Assembly (NCBI RefSeq): GCF_014193655.1
Contig: NZ_JACHZQ010000003.1
Location: 496,001 to 560,000 of the forward strand
Length of the DNA: 64,000 nucleotides
Direction of reading: 5' to 3'
DNA from: Rhizobium sp. BK313
Lineage (GTDB): Bacteria; Pseudomonadota; Alphaproteobacteria; Rhizobiales; Rhizobiaceae
The position numbers and the translations under genes are program-made. Shown piece by piece: positions 32,653 through 41,610 of the stretch. The notes below the pieces were generated by a model, which was not told where the DNA came from, did not search any database, and saw nothing but the letters and a program-made list of their open reading frames with translations. The number at the start of each line of letters is the position of its first letter. Within the stretch, counting starts at the first letter, position 1.

Positions 32653-33036
32653 GGTCTGATCCCAGTTGCAGGTATCCGAGCGCAAACGACCGGACGCCTT
32701 GAACAATTTCCCCTTTAAACAGACGATTCTAATCTGAAATGATTGCCAGAGCCTTAGGAAAAGCGATGGCGTCATTCAGCTATCGAATTCTTCAATCCAA
32801 TGTAACGCGGCATTTTCCGCGATTGTGTGACGGTTTTCGGCGCATGGCGCGAGATCGCGGCTTACCGTCAGTCGGGGCGATCAAATATGCTGACGACTTG
32901 ATCGTGCGAATGGCAGCCGCAAGGGGAAACGGCGTCAAGGGCAAACGCTCCTTCGCCTCGAACACGCGGCTCGAGATCGTGCATCGCGACGACAGCGCGT
33001 TCGAAGGCTTCATCGATCGGAAATGAAGCCCTCGGT
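32653..33036. other. Intergenic region between exporter and PodJ-like genes
   Basis: These 384 bases separate two minus-strand genes. They contain the probable podJ terminator (33006-33030) and the exporter promoter. A plus-strand frame from 32739 to 33026 has no ribosome site and no family resemblance, and I do not accept it as a gene. Confidence 0.5.
33006..33030 (-). terminator. Probable terminator after the PodJ-like gene
   Basis: GGCTTCAT pairs with ATGAAGCC around a nine-base loop, six bases after the stop codon on the minus strand. No long T tract follows. Confidence 0.45.
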
Positions 33037-36000
33037 TTATTTGTTGCGGGCCAGAAGTTCCTTGACGACCTGATCGGTCACCCGGCCGTCTTGCGGGAGG
33101 CCGACGGATTTCTGGAAGCTCTTCAGCGCAGCGACGGTTTTGCCGCCCATGTTGCCATCCGGCGTGCCGGCGTCGAAGCCGTTGTTGTTGAGGATCGCCT
33201 GGATGTTGCGGATCGCCTTCTTCATGTCGATCGAGGCGGTGTTGACGCCCTTGCCGGTCGTCCACTCGTCGGGGATAGTCGTGCCGTTCGCCTTGGCGTC
33301 TAGCGGCTGCGGCTTCCAGAGGTCGACCTTGGCGCGGGCGCTTTCGAGCTCATCCTGTTTCATGGCGTTGGCCACTTCGTCGCGCTTCTGCGCAGCGTCC
33401 TTGTCGCCGCCCTTGGCAGCGATCGCGAACCATTTGTAGGATTCCTGCAGGTCCTGCTTCACCCCGTTGCCGCGCGCATAGAGGATGGCGAGGTTGAACT
33501 GACTGTCGGACACGCCAAGATTGGCCGCCTTGATGAACCAGTTTGCCGCGGTCGGGTAGTCCTGTGCGCCGGCGGCGCCCGAGGCGTAGAGGACGGCAAG
33601 GTTGTGCATGGCGCTGGCATTGCCCTGATTGGCGGCCTGCTCGTAATATTGCTTGGCCTTGGCGAGATCGCGGTCGAGGCCATTGCCCTTCTCGTACATG
33701 CTGGCGAGCCGGTACTGCGCCGGTGCGAAACCCTTGTCGGCGGAAAGCTGATACCAGCTTGCTGCCTGTTTGAGGTCGGTCGCAACGCCGCGGCCATCCG
33801 TGTAGCGCGCGCCGATTTCGAATAATGCGACGGGATCGCCGGACTTGGCGGCGGAAACGAGCGTCGGCGGCTGGATGCCGTCAGGTACCGTGATCGCGGT
33901 GGCGGGCGCTGACGCCGGGGCGACCGGTGCTGCAGTCGTCGTGGTATTGGCAGGTACGAAGGCTGCGGTTTGCTGAACAGGAGCGGCGTCTCCGGCCGGC
34001 GTCAGCGTTTCACTGGCCTGGTTGCCGTCGAGGGGTGCTGCAGTCGTCAGATGATCGTTCGCCGTGGCGACGGCCGGATTGGCTGGCACCGGAGAGATTT
34101 GCGCGGCCCCTCCGCCATCAGTGGCCGAAGCTTGCGCTGTCGGTTCCTGGCTGGCCGGCGCATTCGTTGCCGCCTGAGCCTCCGGTGCCGGCGCCTGAGC
34201 TGCATTGGCGACGGCGCTGTTTGCGGTGGCACCTTCGGCGGCTGAGGTCAGCACCGAGACTTCGGCCGGCGGCGGCGCCTTTTGGCCACGCGTCAGCGTG
34301 TTGACCAAGGGGAAAGCCATGATCGCAAGTAGTGCTGCGCCGATAGCGAGCAGGATCGGCCGGCGGAAGCGCGAGAACGCGCCGCGCTTCTTCTCGCCGT
34401 TCTTGGCCGCAGGAGCCGAGCGCTGCGTCTGGTCCACTTCCATTGCGGCTGCCTGCGCGGCGCGGCGGGCGGCGGCGATATAGTCGGCGCGCTCGTTATC
34501 GCTCGGCTGTTTGACAGTGCCGCTGCGCGCGGCATTCTGGCTGGCGCGTACGCGCTCCAGGATCTTCTTGATATCAGGTGCGCCGGAGCCTGGCTCGAGC
34601 AGCTCATTCGCCTCCTCGGCAGGCATCATGTCGACTGGATCGATCGACGGCGCCTGCTCGATCACCGGCCGGTCGGGCAGGAAGATCGGTTCGGCCTTTT
34701 CGGGCATGAAAAAACGTCTGCCGAGGTTGGCGAGCAGACCCGATTTCGCCCCGTCCTTCTTCGCTGCGGCCTTGATCTCCGCCTTGGTGACCGCATCGAC
34801 CGCTTGCGCGACGGCGGCTTCCGGCGATGCCGTGGATTCGGCAGGCGCAACGGTGCGGATGACTGGTCCGGCCTTGTGCGGTGCAGCCAAGGGCGGCTTC
34901 ACGGCCGCGTCGGTATGGGCGAAAACATCGTTCTCGAATTTGGCGGCCGGCATGGCAGGCGCCGGCTGGCGATGTTCCATATGATCCAGCCGGTCGGCGA
35001 TCTGGAGCAGCGTGTCGTGCAGCGCCTCGAAGGTGCGGTGGGTGCGCTCGTCGCTGCTGCGGCTGAGGTCTTCGAGATGGCGAAGATCTTCAGCCAGCGC
35101 CGTCATCGCCGACATGTCGACAGCTGGCACGCCATGGCCAAGGATGCCTTCGCGCGAGTAGGCCTCGACGACGGCTTCTGCCGCGTGCCGGGCCGCCTCG
35201 ATGATATACTCGTCATTGGTCGTCATATAATCTTCGATCGCACTCATGCGGCGATCGAAATCGGCGGGAATGTGGTCTGCAACCGCCCGAGGCTCGCTCA
35301 TCAGCAGCGTCGAAAGATGAGCGATCTGTTCTTCGAGATGGCGTAGCGCCTGCGTGTCGGTCGGCGGCGCGGCGGTGCTCGCCTCCAGCCGCATGGCGAT
35401 ATCGGAAAGACGGCCTTCCAGCCGACGGACCGCGCCATCATCGAGGTTTGCGACTGGATGCGGCGGATGGAAATCCATCTCGTCGATGCGTCGCGCCAGA
35501 TAGTCCAGCCGTTCGGCCAGCACGTGGTCGACCGAGCCGTGTTCCAGCGCATCGATCTTGCGAGAGATATCGGCGAGATGGTTGACAAGTTCCGGCTGCG
35601 GCGTCGCCTTCTGCGAGCGTTCCATCAGATAGGAGAGCTGATCCAGGCGCTCTTCCAGGCGGGCGGCCGCCTTGGCGCTGCCGAGCTCGTCGATGCGCAT
35701 GGTCAGCGCTTCGAGGCGGCCGGAAAGATCGTCGGCAGGTTGGCGGCGCGCCGCATCGCGGCTCATCACATCAATTTGGTCGGCGAGTCCGCTGATGCGG
35801 CCTTCGATCCGCTGCATGGCCTGATCGTGCGGCTGCATCATGCCGCCGAGGCTTTCCATGGCTGTGGCGATCGACAGCAGCTTGTTTTCAAGCGCATGCA
35901 CGGCGGGGCTGTCGCTCAGGCCGCCCAGATGCTGCTTGATATCGTCCAGGCGATAGGCGAGTGACACTAGTTCTTCCTGCAGACCGACAGTGTCGATTGC

Positions 36001-36792
36001 CTGAACCTGGCGCTCGACATGGTGCAGCGAATCCTCACGGGCGAGCCCGTCCATCAGCGAGCGCAATTCATCGAATTCCGCCTTCAGACCAGCAGTTTCC
36101 GGCTGGCCGGGATGACCGGCAAGCTGGCTGATGCTGTCGGCAAGCCGCGCCATGTCCTCGCGCACATCAGCGGCGAAATGCTTGTCTTCGGCATTGCTGC
36201 GAATGTCGCGGATTTCAGCGCGCAACGCACTGACTTCGCGGGTAATGCTCTCGGCGATATCGCGTTTCAGGTCTTGCCGCAGGTTGACCAGCGCTTGCGC
36301 GATATCGACGGAACTTTCGGCGGCAGGGCGCAGCGCGGAAGGTAGTGGTTGCCGTGAAGCCGGATTTTCACCGACGCGCCTGCCAAGTGGCGGCTGCTCG
36401 GCAATCGGGGCTTCCTCACGACGGGCATGCAGGCGCTCGCGGCTCGCCTCCAGCGCGCGCTGGCGCTGGCGGATTTCAGCAAGGGGATCGGGCCGCAATT
36501 CGGCTTCCGCGCGTTCCCGACGTTCGGCATGGAGAGGGCGCTCGTAGGGGCGGCCGGGATACGCTTCGCGCTCAATGCGCGGTGTGCGTTCCGGAAGGGG
36601 AGTACGTTCCGGCCTAGGCGTCCGCTCGGGCGCTGCGGCATAACCGCTTGCGACACGCTGATGCGTGTCCCGGACGGCAGCCGTGCCCATCAGGCCTTCG
36701 ATGCGCGCCTCCAGCCCCTCGATGGTGCGGCTCAACGCATCCAGCGACGTCCAGTCGCCCGTGCCGGTAGGATTTGATCGCGATCCGCTCAT
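33037..36792 (-). CDS. podJ: PodJ-like polar organizing protein (coiled coil, SEL1, peptidoglycan binding)
   Basis: A 1251-residue protein. Residues 15-650 are mostly coiled coil with repeated L-x-x-R-I-D/L-E patterns. A proline/alanine-rich linker precedes a single membrane helix (RPILLAIGAALLAIMAFPLVNTL, near residue 815). The periplasmic part has four SEL1 repeats (PVALFEIGARYTDGRGVATDLKQAASWYQLSA and following) and a C-terminal peptidoglycan-binding domain (KAIRNIQAILNNNGFDAGTPDGNMGGKTVAALKSFQ). This is the PodJ architecture; in Agrobacterium and Caulobacter PodJ organises the pole and division. The ATG at 36792 is preferred to one 23 codons earlier. Confidence 0.85.
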   Translation of the reverse strand: MSGSRSNPTGTGDWTSLDALSRTIEGLEARIEGLMGTAAVRDTHQRVASGYAAAPERTPRPERTPLPERTPRIEREAYPGRPYERPLHAERRERAEAELRPDPLAEIRQRQRALEASRERLHARREEAPIAEQPPLGRRVGENPASRQPLPSALRPAAESSVDIAQALVNLRQDLKRDIAESITREVSALRAEIRDIRSNAEDKHFAADVREDMARLADSISQLAGHPGQPETAGLKAEFDELRSLMDGLAREDSLHHVERQVQAIDTVGLQEELVSLAYRLDDIKQHLGGLSDSPAVHALENKLLSIATAMESLGGMMQPHDQAMQRIEGRISGLADQIDVMSRDAARRQPADDLSGRLEALTMRIDELGSAKAAARLEERLDQLSYLMERSQKATPQPELVNHLADISRKIDALEHGSVDHVLAERLDYLARRIDEMDFHPPHPVANLDDGAVRRLEGRLSDIAMRLEASTAAPPTDTQALRHLEEQIAHLSTLLMSEPRAVADHIPADFDRRMSAIEDYMTTNDEYIIEAARHAAEAVVEAYSREGILGHGVPAVDMSAMTALAEDLRHLEDLSRSSDERTHRTFEALHDTLLQIADRLDHMEHRQPAPAMPAAKFENDVFAHTDAAVKPPLAAPHKAGPVIRTVAPAESTASPEAAVAQAVDAVTKAEIKAAAKKDGAKSGLLANLGRRFFMPEKAEPIFLPDRPVIEQAPSIDPVDMMPAEEANELLEPGSGAPDIKKILERVRASQNAARSGTVKQPSDNERADYIAAARRAAQAAAMEVDQTQRSAPAAKNGEKKRGAFSRFRRPILLAIGAALLAIMAFPLVNTLTRGQKAPPPAEVSVLTSAAEGATANSAVANAAQAPAPEAQAATNAPASQEPTAQASATDGGGAAQISPVPANPAVATANDHLTTAAPLDGNQASETLTPAGDAAPVQQTAAFVPANTTTTAAPVAPASAPATAITVPDGIQPPTLVSAAKSGDPVALFEIGARYTDGRGVATDLKQAASWYQLSADKGFAPAQYRLASMYEKGNGLDRDLAKAKQYYEQAANQGNASAMHNLAVLYASGAAGAQDYPTAANWFIKAANLGVSDSQFNLAILYARGNGVKQDLQESYKWFAIAAKGGDKDAAQKRDEVANAMKQDELESARAKVDLWKPQPLDAKANGTTIPDEWTTGKGVNTASIDMKKAIRNIQAILNNNGFDAGTPDGNMGGKTVAALKSFQKSVGLPQDGRVTDQVVKELLARNK

Positions 36793-37262
36793 CTTTTTGC
36801 TCGCTTCGACATATGGACCACTCAAGGCCACCTTGCTTGTGGGAAGACGGCTTCGCGGCATTCGCGCGCAGACCGCATCCCACCGTTCGGAAAGAGATAG
36901 TTTATTAGGCTTTCCTCAGGCTGAACCGCGAAACGGCGCTCCATCAAAGCTAAATATGAAAGGAACGCGAAGCATCGCTGCTCATCCCGCACAATTCACG
37001 AAACGTAGTAAACAACCCGTTAAGTTTTGCCGAAATCTTAACCTTTTATTTTGGTCTTGTTATTGAATATGCTCATGTTCTTATGGATGTGACGAATGTT
37101 GCCACTATCGAAGGAGAGGAATTGAACCTCCATCGTTCCCTCTGTTTTGCTTTGCTTGGACGGATAGAAATGCGGGTCCTTCGAATTGAGCGGCGGTTAT
37201 AATTTTCTCAATTAAGTTGTGAAATAATCGGACGACTTGAATATCTTTTGGGAGTCGAGTTC
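36793..37262. other. AT-rich intergenic region upstream of the PodJ-like gene
   Basis: These 470 bases separate divergent genes and are clearly less GC-rich than the coding regions. On the minus strand, TTAA-N7-TTTA at 37023-37009 resembles a CtrA box (TTAA-N7-TTAA). TTAACC also occurs near 37038-37043. No RNA gene or repeat family is recognised. Confidence 0.4.
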
Positions 37263-38294
37263 GTGCCGCCATCCATCGCCCGTGAATCGGACCAGGCGCA
37301 TCATGTATTGGCCCTGGATGGATGGCGTGGGCTGGCGGTCATCGTGGTGCTGATGGGCCATTTCGGAGCCGACAGATATGTGCCGAACGTCAGCTCTTTT
37401 GGTGTGGATCTGTTCTTCGTGCTGTCGGGGCGATTGATGGCGGATATTCTGTTCGTCAAACAGATGCCGCTTCCGATGTTCTTCGCCAGACGGTTTGCGC
37501 GCATTTATCCGACATTGTTCGTTTTCGTATTGATCACCGGCCTGGCGTTTCATGGCACGGTTGGTGAATATGGCCTGAAGGTCGCCGCTTTTGCGCTGAC
37601 GTTCACCATGAACTATGCCTTGGTCTATGGACTCCCATTTTCCCTGCTGGATCATATCTGGTCCCTATGCGTCGAGGAGCACAGTTATATCCTCCTGGGT
37701 CTGATCGCCTTCGCGACCCGCTCTCGGAGTAAATCCATCACTTCGGGCATCATTCTCGCGGCGGGAGTGATAGCCATGATCAATGGTGTAGTCCGGATCG
37801 ATACGTCGGTGGGAGACCCCGGATTGGTGACGTGGCGCACCGATGTCGCCATGGCAGGGATATTCATCTCCGCAGCTCTCTTCATTATTTTCAGGCCGGG
37901 ACTGCATCGTGACGCTTGGACATGGATCGCGCCATGCGGCTTAGCGAGCGCGATCTTGGCGCGGATGTTCGGCCTGGACGCTACGGTCTTTTTCGGAGTC
38001 AAGACGATCCTGCTGGCAATGGCGGTCATCGGGATCGAATATTCTGCACCATGGTTCCGCAGGAATTTCGAAGGCGACGCACTCCGCTTTTTCGGTCGGT
38101 GCTCCTTTTCGATCTATCTGTGGCAAGAGCCTTTTTACAAACTGACCGGCTTAGGTGTCGTACCGCCCGTTTTCCTGCTTATCCTGGGGGTTGCCTGCGG
38201 CGTGGCAAGTTATTACCTCATCGAGCGTCCTCTGCGCGCAACGCTCAATGCCATGTTCAGCCGACAGGCTGTCGGGCAAACTCTGGCTGGATAA
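37263..38294 (+). CDS. Acyltransferase family 3 (OafA/YrhL-like) membrane protein
   Basis: A 343-residue integral membrane acyltransferase with about ten helices. Family motifs are LALDGWRGLAVIVVLMGHFG (the histidine is catalytic), SFGVDLFFVLSGRLMADILF with the arginine, and LDHIWSLCVEEHSYILLG. It probably O-acetylates an exopolysaccharide, lipopolysaccharide or similar glycan. GGGAG at 37250-37254 points to the GTG at 37263 as start; a TTG five codons upstream overlaps that site. The gene appears less GC-rich than its neighbours, which may indicate acquisition. Confidence 0.88.
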   Translation: MPPSIARESDQAHHVLALDGWRGLAVIVVLMGHFGADRYVPNVSSFGVDLFFVLSGRLMADILFVKQMPLPMFFARRFARIYPTLFVFVLITGLAFHGTVGEYGLKVAAFALTFTMNYALVYGLPFSLLDHIWSLCVEEHSYILLGLIAFATRSRSKSITSGIILAAGVIAMINGVVRIDTSVGDPGLVTWRTDVAMAGIFISAALFIIFRPGLHRDAWTWIAPCGLASAILARMFGLDATVFFGVKTILLAMAVIGIEYSAPWFRRNFEGDALRFFGRCSFSIYLWQEPFYKLTGLGVVPPVFLLILGVACGVASYYLIERPLRATLNAMFSRQAVGQTLAG

Positions 38295-38468
38295 CTCGGG
38301 AGCGTGGAAGTCGCGAGCTCACCGACCGACAGATGCCCGTGAGATCGACGGTCGTCTTTTCGATAAGCCCGCTGCCATATGGCATGCGGCTCTCCGTCGC
38401 CTGCCATATCATTTCCATTGCTCGCCAGGTCGGTCGCCCTACCTAAAAATCCGGCTCGTCACATAAAT

Positions 38469-38490
38469 TTGACGTTTACGCAAACGTCAA
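38469..38490. promoter_or_regulatory. Dyad operator upstream of the beta-oxidation operon
   Basis: TTGACGTTT (38469-38477), four bases (ACGC), then AAACGTCAA (38482-38490) gives perfectly complementary nine-base arms. It lies 65 bases upstream of the acyl-CoA dehydrogenase start. Dyads of this kind are operators for TetR- or MerR-type regulators of fatty-acid and branched-chain acyl-CoA catabolism. Confidence 0.65.
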
Positions 38491-38555
38491 TATTTTGTAA
38501 GACTCCGTGGGAAGCCGGAGTGCGAGTCCGGCGGCGAATTGGAGGAATTCGAAAG

Positions 38556-40352
38556 ATGCCAGTCTACAAGGCCCCGGTGAACGATACGCTTTTCGTCCTG
38601 AATGATGTGCTCGGGCTGGAACGCTACAACAATCTGCCGGGTTTCGCTGAGGCCAGCCCTGACATGATCGAGGCGATCGTCGGCGAGGCTGCCAAGATGG
38701 CGGAAGAGGTGCTTTTCCCGCTGAACTACTCCGGCGATCAGGAAGGCTGCGTCCGTCAAGACGACGGTACGGTCTCGACGCCGAAGGGCTTCAAGGAGGC
38801 ATACCGGGCCTATCGTGAAGGCGGTTGGCTGGGCTTGGCGGTGCCGGAAGAATTCGGCGGGCAGGGGCTGCCTTACACGCTGCATTGCGCAGTCGGTGAA
38901 TATACCTCCGCCGCCAATATGTCGCTGATGATGTATCCCGGCCTGACGCAAGGCGCCATCGCCGCGATCCTGGTGCATGGCTCCGAAGCGCAGAAACAGA
39001 CCTACCTGCCGAAGATGGTCGAGGGCACATGGTCCGGCACCATGAACCTCACCGAGCCGCATTGCGGCACCGATCTCGGCTTGCTGCGCACCAAGGCCGT
39101 CCCACAGGCCGATGGCAGCTACAAGATTTCCGGCCAGAAGATTTTCATCTCCGCCGGCGAGCACGACATGACGGACAATATCGTGCATCTGGTGCTCGCC
39201 CGCATCGAAGGTGCGCCTGAGGGCACCAAGGGCATTTCGCTGTTTATCGTGCCGAAGTTCATGGTTGGGGCCGACGGCTCTCTTGGCAGCCGCAACCCGG
39301 TCTCCTGCGGCGCGATCGAGCACAAGATGGGCATCCACGGCAATGCCACCTGCGTGATGAACTATGACGAGGCGACCGGCGTTCTCATCGGTGCGGAGAA
39401 CAAGGGCCTCAACGCCATGTTCGTGATGATGAACGAGGCGCGCCTCGGTGTCGGTCTGCAGGGTCTATCGATTGCCGAGATCGCCTATCAGAACGCCGCC
39501 GCCTATGCCCGTGAGCGCATCCAGGGCCGGTCGCTTTCCGGCCCGAAGGCGCCGGACAGACAAGCCGATCCGATCATCGTTCACCCCGATATCCGCCGCT
39601 CGCTGATGACGATCCGTGCGTTCAACGAGGCAGGCCGCGCCTTCCTGCTCTGGACAGCGCTGAAGTCGGACATCGCCCACCGCTCGGCGGACGAGAAGGA
39701 GCGGCAGGCGGCCGACGACATCCTCGGCCTCGCAACGCCGATCCTGAAGGGCGTCATGACCGACAAGGGTTTCGAACATGCCGTCATGGCCCAGCAGGTC
39801 TTCGGTGGCCATGGCTATATCGAAGAGCATGGCATGAGCCAGTATGTCCGCGATGCCCGCATCACCATGATCTACGAAGGCGCCAACGGCATCCAGGCGC
39901 TCGATCTCGTCGGTCGCAAGCTGGCGCTGAACGGCGGCCGCGCGGTGATGGCCCTGTTCAAGGAGATCGGCGATTTCTGCGAGGAGCATCGCAACGACGG
40001 TGAAATGGCCTTCTTCACAAAGCATCTGAAAAAGGGCTTGAACGACGTCCAGGCCGCGACCATGTGGTTCATGCAGAATGCTATGGCCAAGCCCGACAAT
40101 GCTGGCGCCGGCTCCACAGACTACATGCACCTCTTCGGCCTCGTCGTCCTCGGCTATATGTGGGCGAAGATGGCTAAGGCGGCGCAAGCCGGCCTTGCCG
40201 GCGGCGACAGCGCGCGCGAGGATTATCTGAAGAACAAGCTCGTCACGGCGCGGTTCTACATGGAGCGCATCATGCCGGAAACGGCGCTGCGCCAGGCCCG
40301 CATCGAAACCGGCGCCGACACGATGATGGAATTGGCGGCGGAAGCCTTCTGA
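38556..40352 (+). CDS. Acyl-CoA dehydrogenase (long form with C-terminal domain)
   Basis: A 598-residue FAD acyl-CoA dehydrogenase of the FadE-like long class. Signature segments are MNLTEPHCGTDLGLLRTKA (FAD and substrate site), KISGQKIFISAGEHDM, and the catalytic-base region DARITMIYEGANGIQALDLVGRKL with the glutamate in Y-E-G. It introduces the trans-2 double bond in fatty acyl-CoA. The ATG at 38556 has GGAGGA at 38541-38546. It is the first gene of a three-gene operon with thiolase and hydratase/dehydrogenase genes, behind a dyad operator. Confidence 0.95.
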   Translation: MPVYKAPVNDTLFVLNDVLGLERYNNLPGFAEASPDMIEAIVGEAAKMAEEVLFPLNYSGDQEGCVRQDDGTVSTPKGFKEAYRAYREGGWLGLAVPEEFGGQGLPYTLHCAVGEYTSAANMSLMMYPGLTQGAIAAILVHGSEAQKQTYLPKMVEGTWSGTMNLTEPHCGTDLGLLRTKAVPQADGSYKISGQKIFISAGEHDMTDNIVHLVLARIEGAPEGTKGISLFIVPKFMVGADGSLGSRNPVSCGAIEHKMGIHGNATCVMNYDEATGVLIGAENKGLNAMFVMMNEARLGVGLQGLSIAEIAYQNAAAYARERIQGRSLSGPKAPDRQADPIIVHPDIRRSLMTIRAFNEAGRAFLLWTALKSDIAHRSADEKERQAADDILGLATPILKGVMTDKGFEHAVMAQQVFGGHGYIEEHGMSQYVRDARITMIYEGANGIQALDLVGRKLALNGGRAVMALFKEIGDFCEEHRNDGEMAFFTKHLKKGLNDVQAATMWFMQNAMAKPDNAGAGSTDYMHLFGLVVLGYMWAKMAKAAQAGLAGGDSAREDYLKNKLVTARFYMERIMPETALRQARIETGADTMMELAAEAF

Positions 40353-40387
40353 ATAGAACGGCGCTTGCCGCCGCAGGGAGATGAGAC

Positions 40388-41596
40388 ATGACCGAGGTTT
40401 TCATTTACGACCATGTGCGCACGCCGCGCGGGCGCGGCAAGAAGGATGGGGCGTTGCATGAGGTGCCGTCCGTCCGCCTTGCGGCCAAGACGTTGGAGGC
40501 AATTCGCGACCGCAATGGCCTCGACACAAAGACGGTTGACGACATCATCATGGGCTGCGTCGATCCGGTGATGGATGCCGGCGCCGTCATTCCGAAGGCT
40601 GCGGCCTTCGAAGCGGGCTATTCGACGACGGTGCCCGGCATGCAAATCTCGCGCTTCTGCGCTTCCGGCCTCGATGCGGTGAATTTCGGCGCCGCCAAAA
40701 TTGCGCAAGGGGCCGACGATATCGTCATCGCCGGCGGCGTAGAGAGCATGTCGCGCGTCGGCCTTGGCATGTCCGGCGGCGCCTGGTTCATGGACCCTTC
40801 GGTGAACTTTCCGGCCTATTTCATGCCGCAGGGTGTCTCAGCCGATCTGATCGCCACCAAATACGGCTTCTCCCGCGACGACGTCGATGCCTATGCCGTC
40901 GAGAGCCAAAAGCGTGCGGCCAACGCCTGGGACAAAGGCTATTTCAAGAATTCGGTCATTCCGGTGAAGGATATCAATGGACTAACGATCCTTGCAAAGG
41001 ATGAGCATATGCGCCCGGGCACTGACATGCAGGCGCTGGCCTCGCTCAACCCGTCTTTCCAGATGCAGGGCGAGATGGGCGGCTTCGAAGCCGTCGGCAT
41101 CCAGGCGCATCCGGAAATCGAACGCATCAACTATGTGCATCATGCCGGCAATTCCTCCGGTATCGTCGACGGCGCAGCGGCCGTGCTGCTCGGCTCCAAG
41201 GCGGGCGGGGAAAGCATGGGGCTGAAGCCGCGGGGCCGCATCAAGGCTTTCGCCAATATCGGTTCCGATCCGGCGCTGATGCTGACCGGCCCGGTCGACG
41301 TCACCGAAAAGCTGCTGAAGCGCAGCGGCATGACCCTTGCCGATATCGATCTTTTCGAGCTCAACGAGGCCTTCGCCGCCGTCGTGCTGCGCTACATGCA
41401 GGCCTTCGAGATCGAGCATGACAAGATCAACGTCAATGGCGGTGCCATCGCCATGGGCCATCCACTGGGGGCCACCGGCGCGATGATCCTCGGCACCGTG
41501 CTGGACGAGCTGGAGCGCCGCGATCTCAACACCGCGCTGGTGACACTCTGCATCGGCGCCGGCATGGGCACGGCCACGATCGTCGAACGCGTCTGA
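40388..41596 (+). CDS. Acetyl-CoA C-acyltransferase (thiolase, FadA-like)
   Basis: A 402-residue thiolase. The nucleophilic cysteine is in QISRFCASGLDAVNFGA near residue 88, the catalytic histidine in NVNGGAIAMGHPLGATGA, and the second cysteine in TLCIGAGMGTATIVERV. It performs the last step of beta-oxidation, cleaving 3-ketoacyl-CoA. It follows the acyl-CoA dehydrogenase by 35 bases and precedes the multifunctional protein by 14, so the three are cotranscribed. Confidence 0.95.
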   Translation: MTEVFIYDHVRTPRGRGKKDGALHEVPSVRLAAKTLEAIRDRNGLDTKTVDDIIMGCVDPVMDAGAVIPKAAAFEAGYSTTVPGMQISRFCASGLDAVNFGAAKIAQGADDIVIAGGVESMSRVGLGMSGGAWFMDPSVNFPAYFMPQGVSADLIATKYGFSRDDVDAYAVESQKRAANAWDKGYFKNSVIPVKDINGLTILAKDEHMRPGTDMQALASLNPSFQMQGEMGGFEAVGIQAHPEIERINYVHHAGNSSGIVDGAAAVLLGSKAGGESMGLKPRGRIKAFANIGSDPALMLTGPVDVTEKLLKRSGMTLADIDLFELNEAFAAVVLRYMQAFEIEHDKINVNGGAIAMGHPLGATGAMILGTVLDELERRDLNTALVTLCIGAGMGTATIVERV

Positions 41597-41610
41597 GGGG
41601 AGGGAAAGCA

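Noticed and set aside
32739..33026. A 95-codon plus-strand frame between the exporter and PodJ-like genes
   Set aside because: There is no ribosome site, no family pattern, and it spans the probable PodJ terminator.
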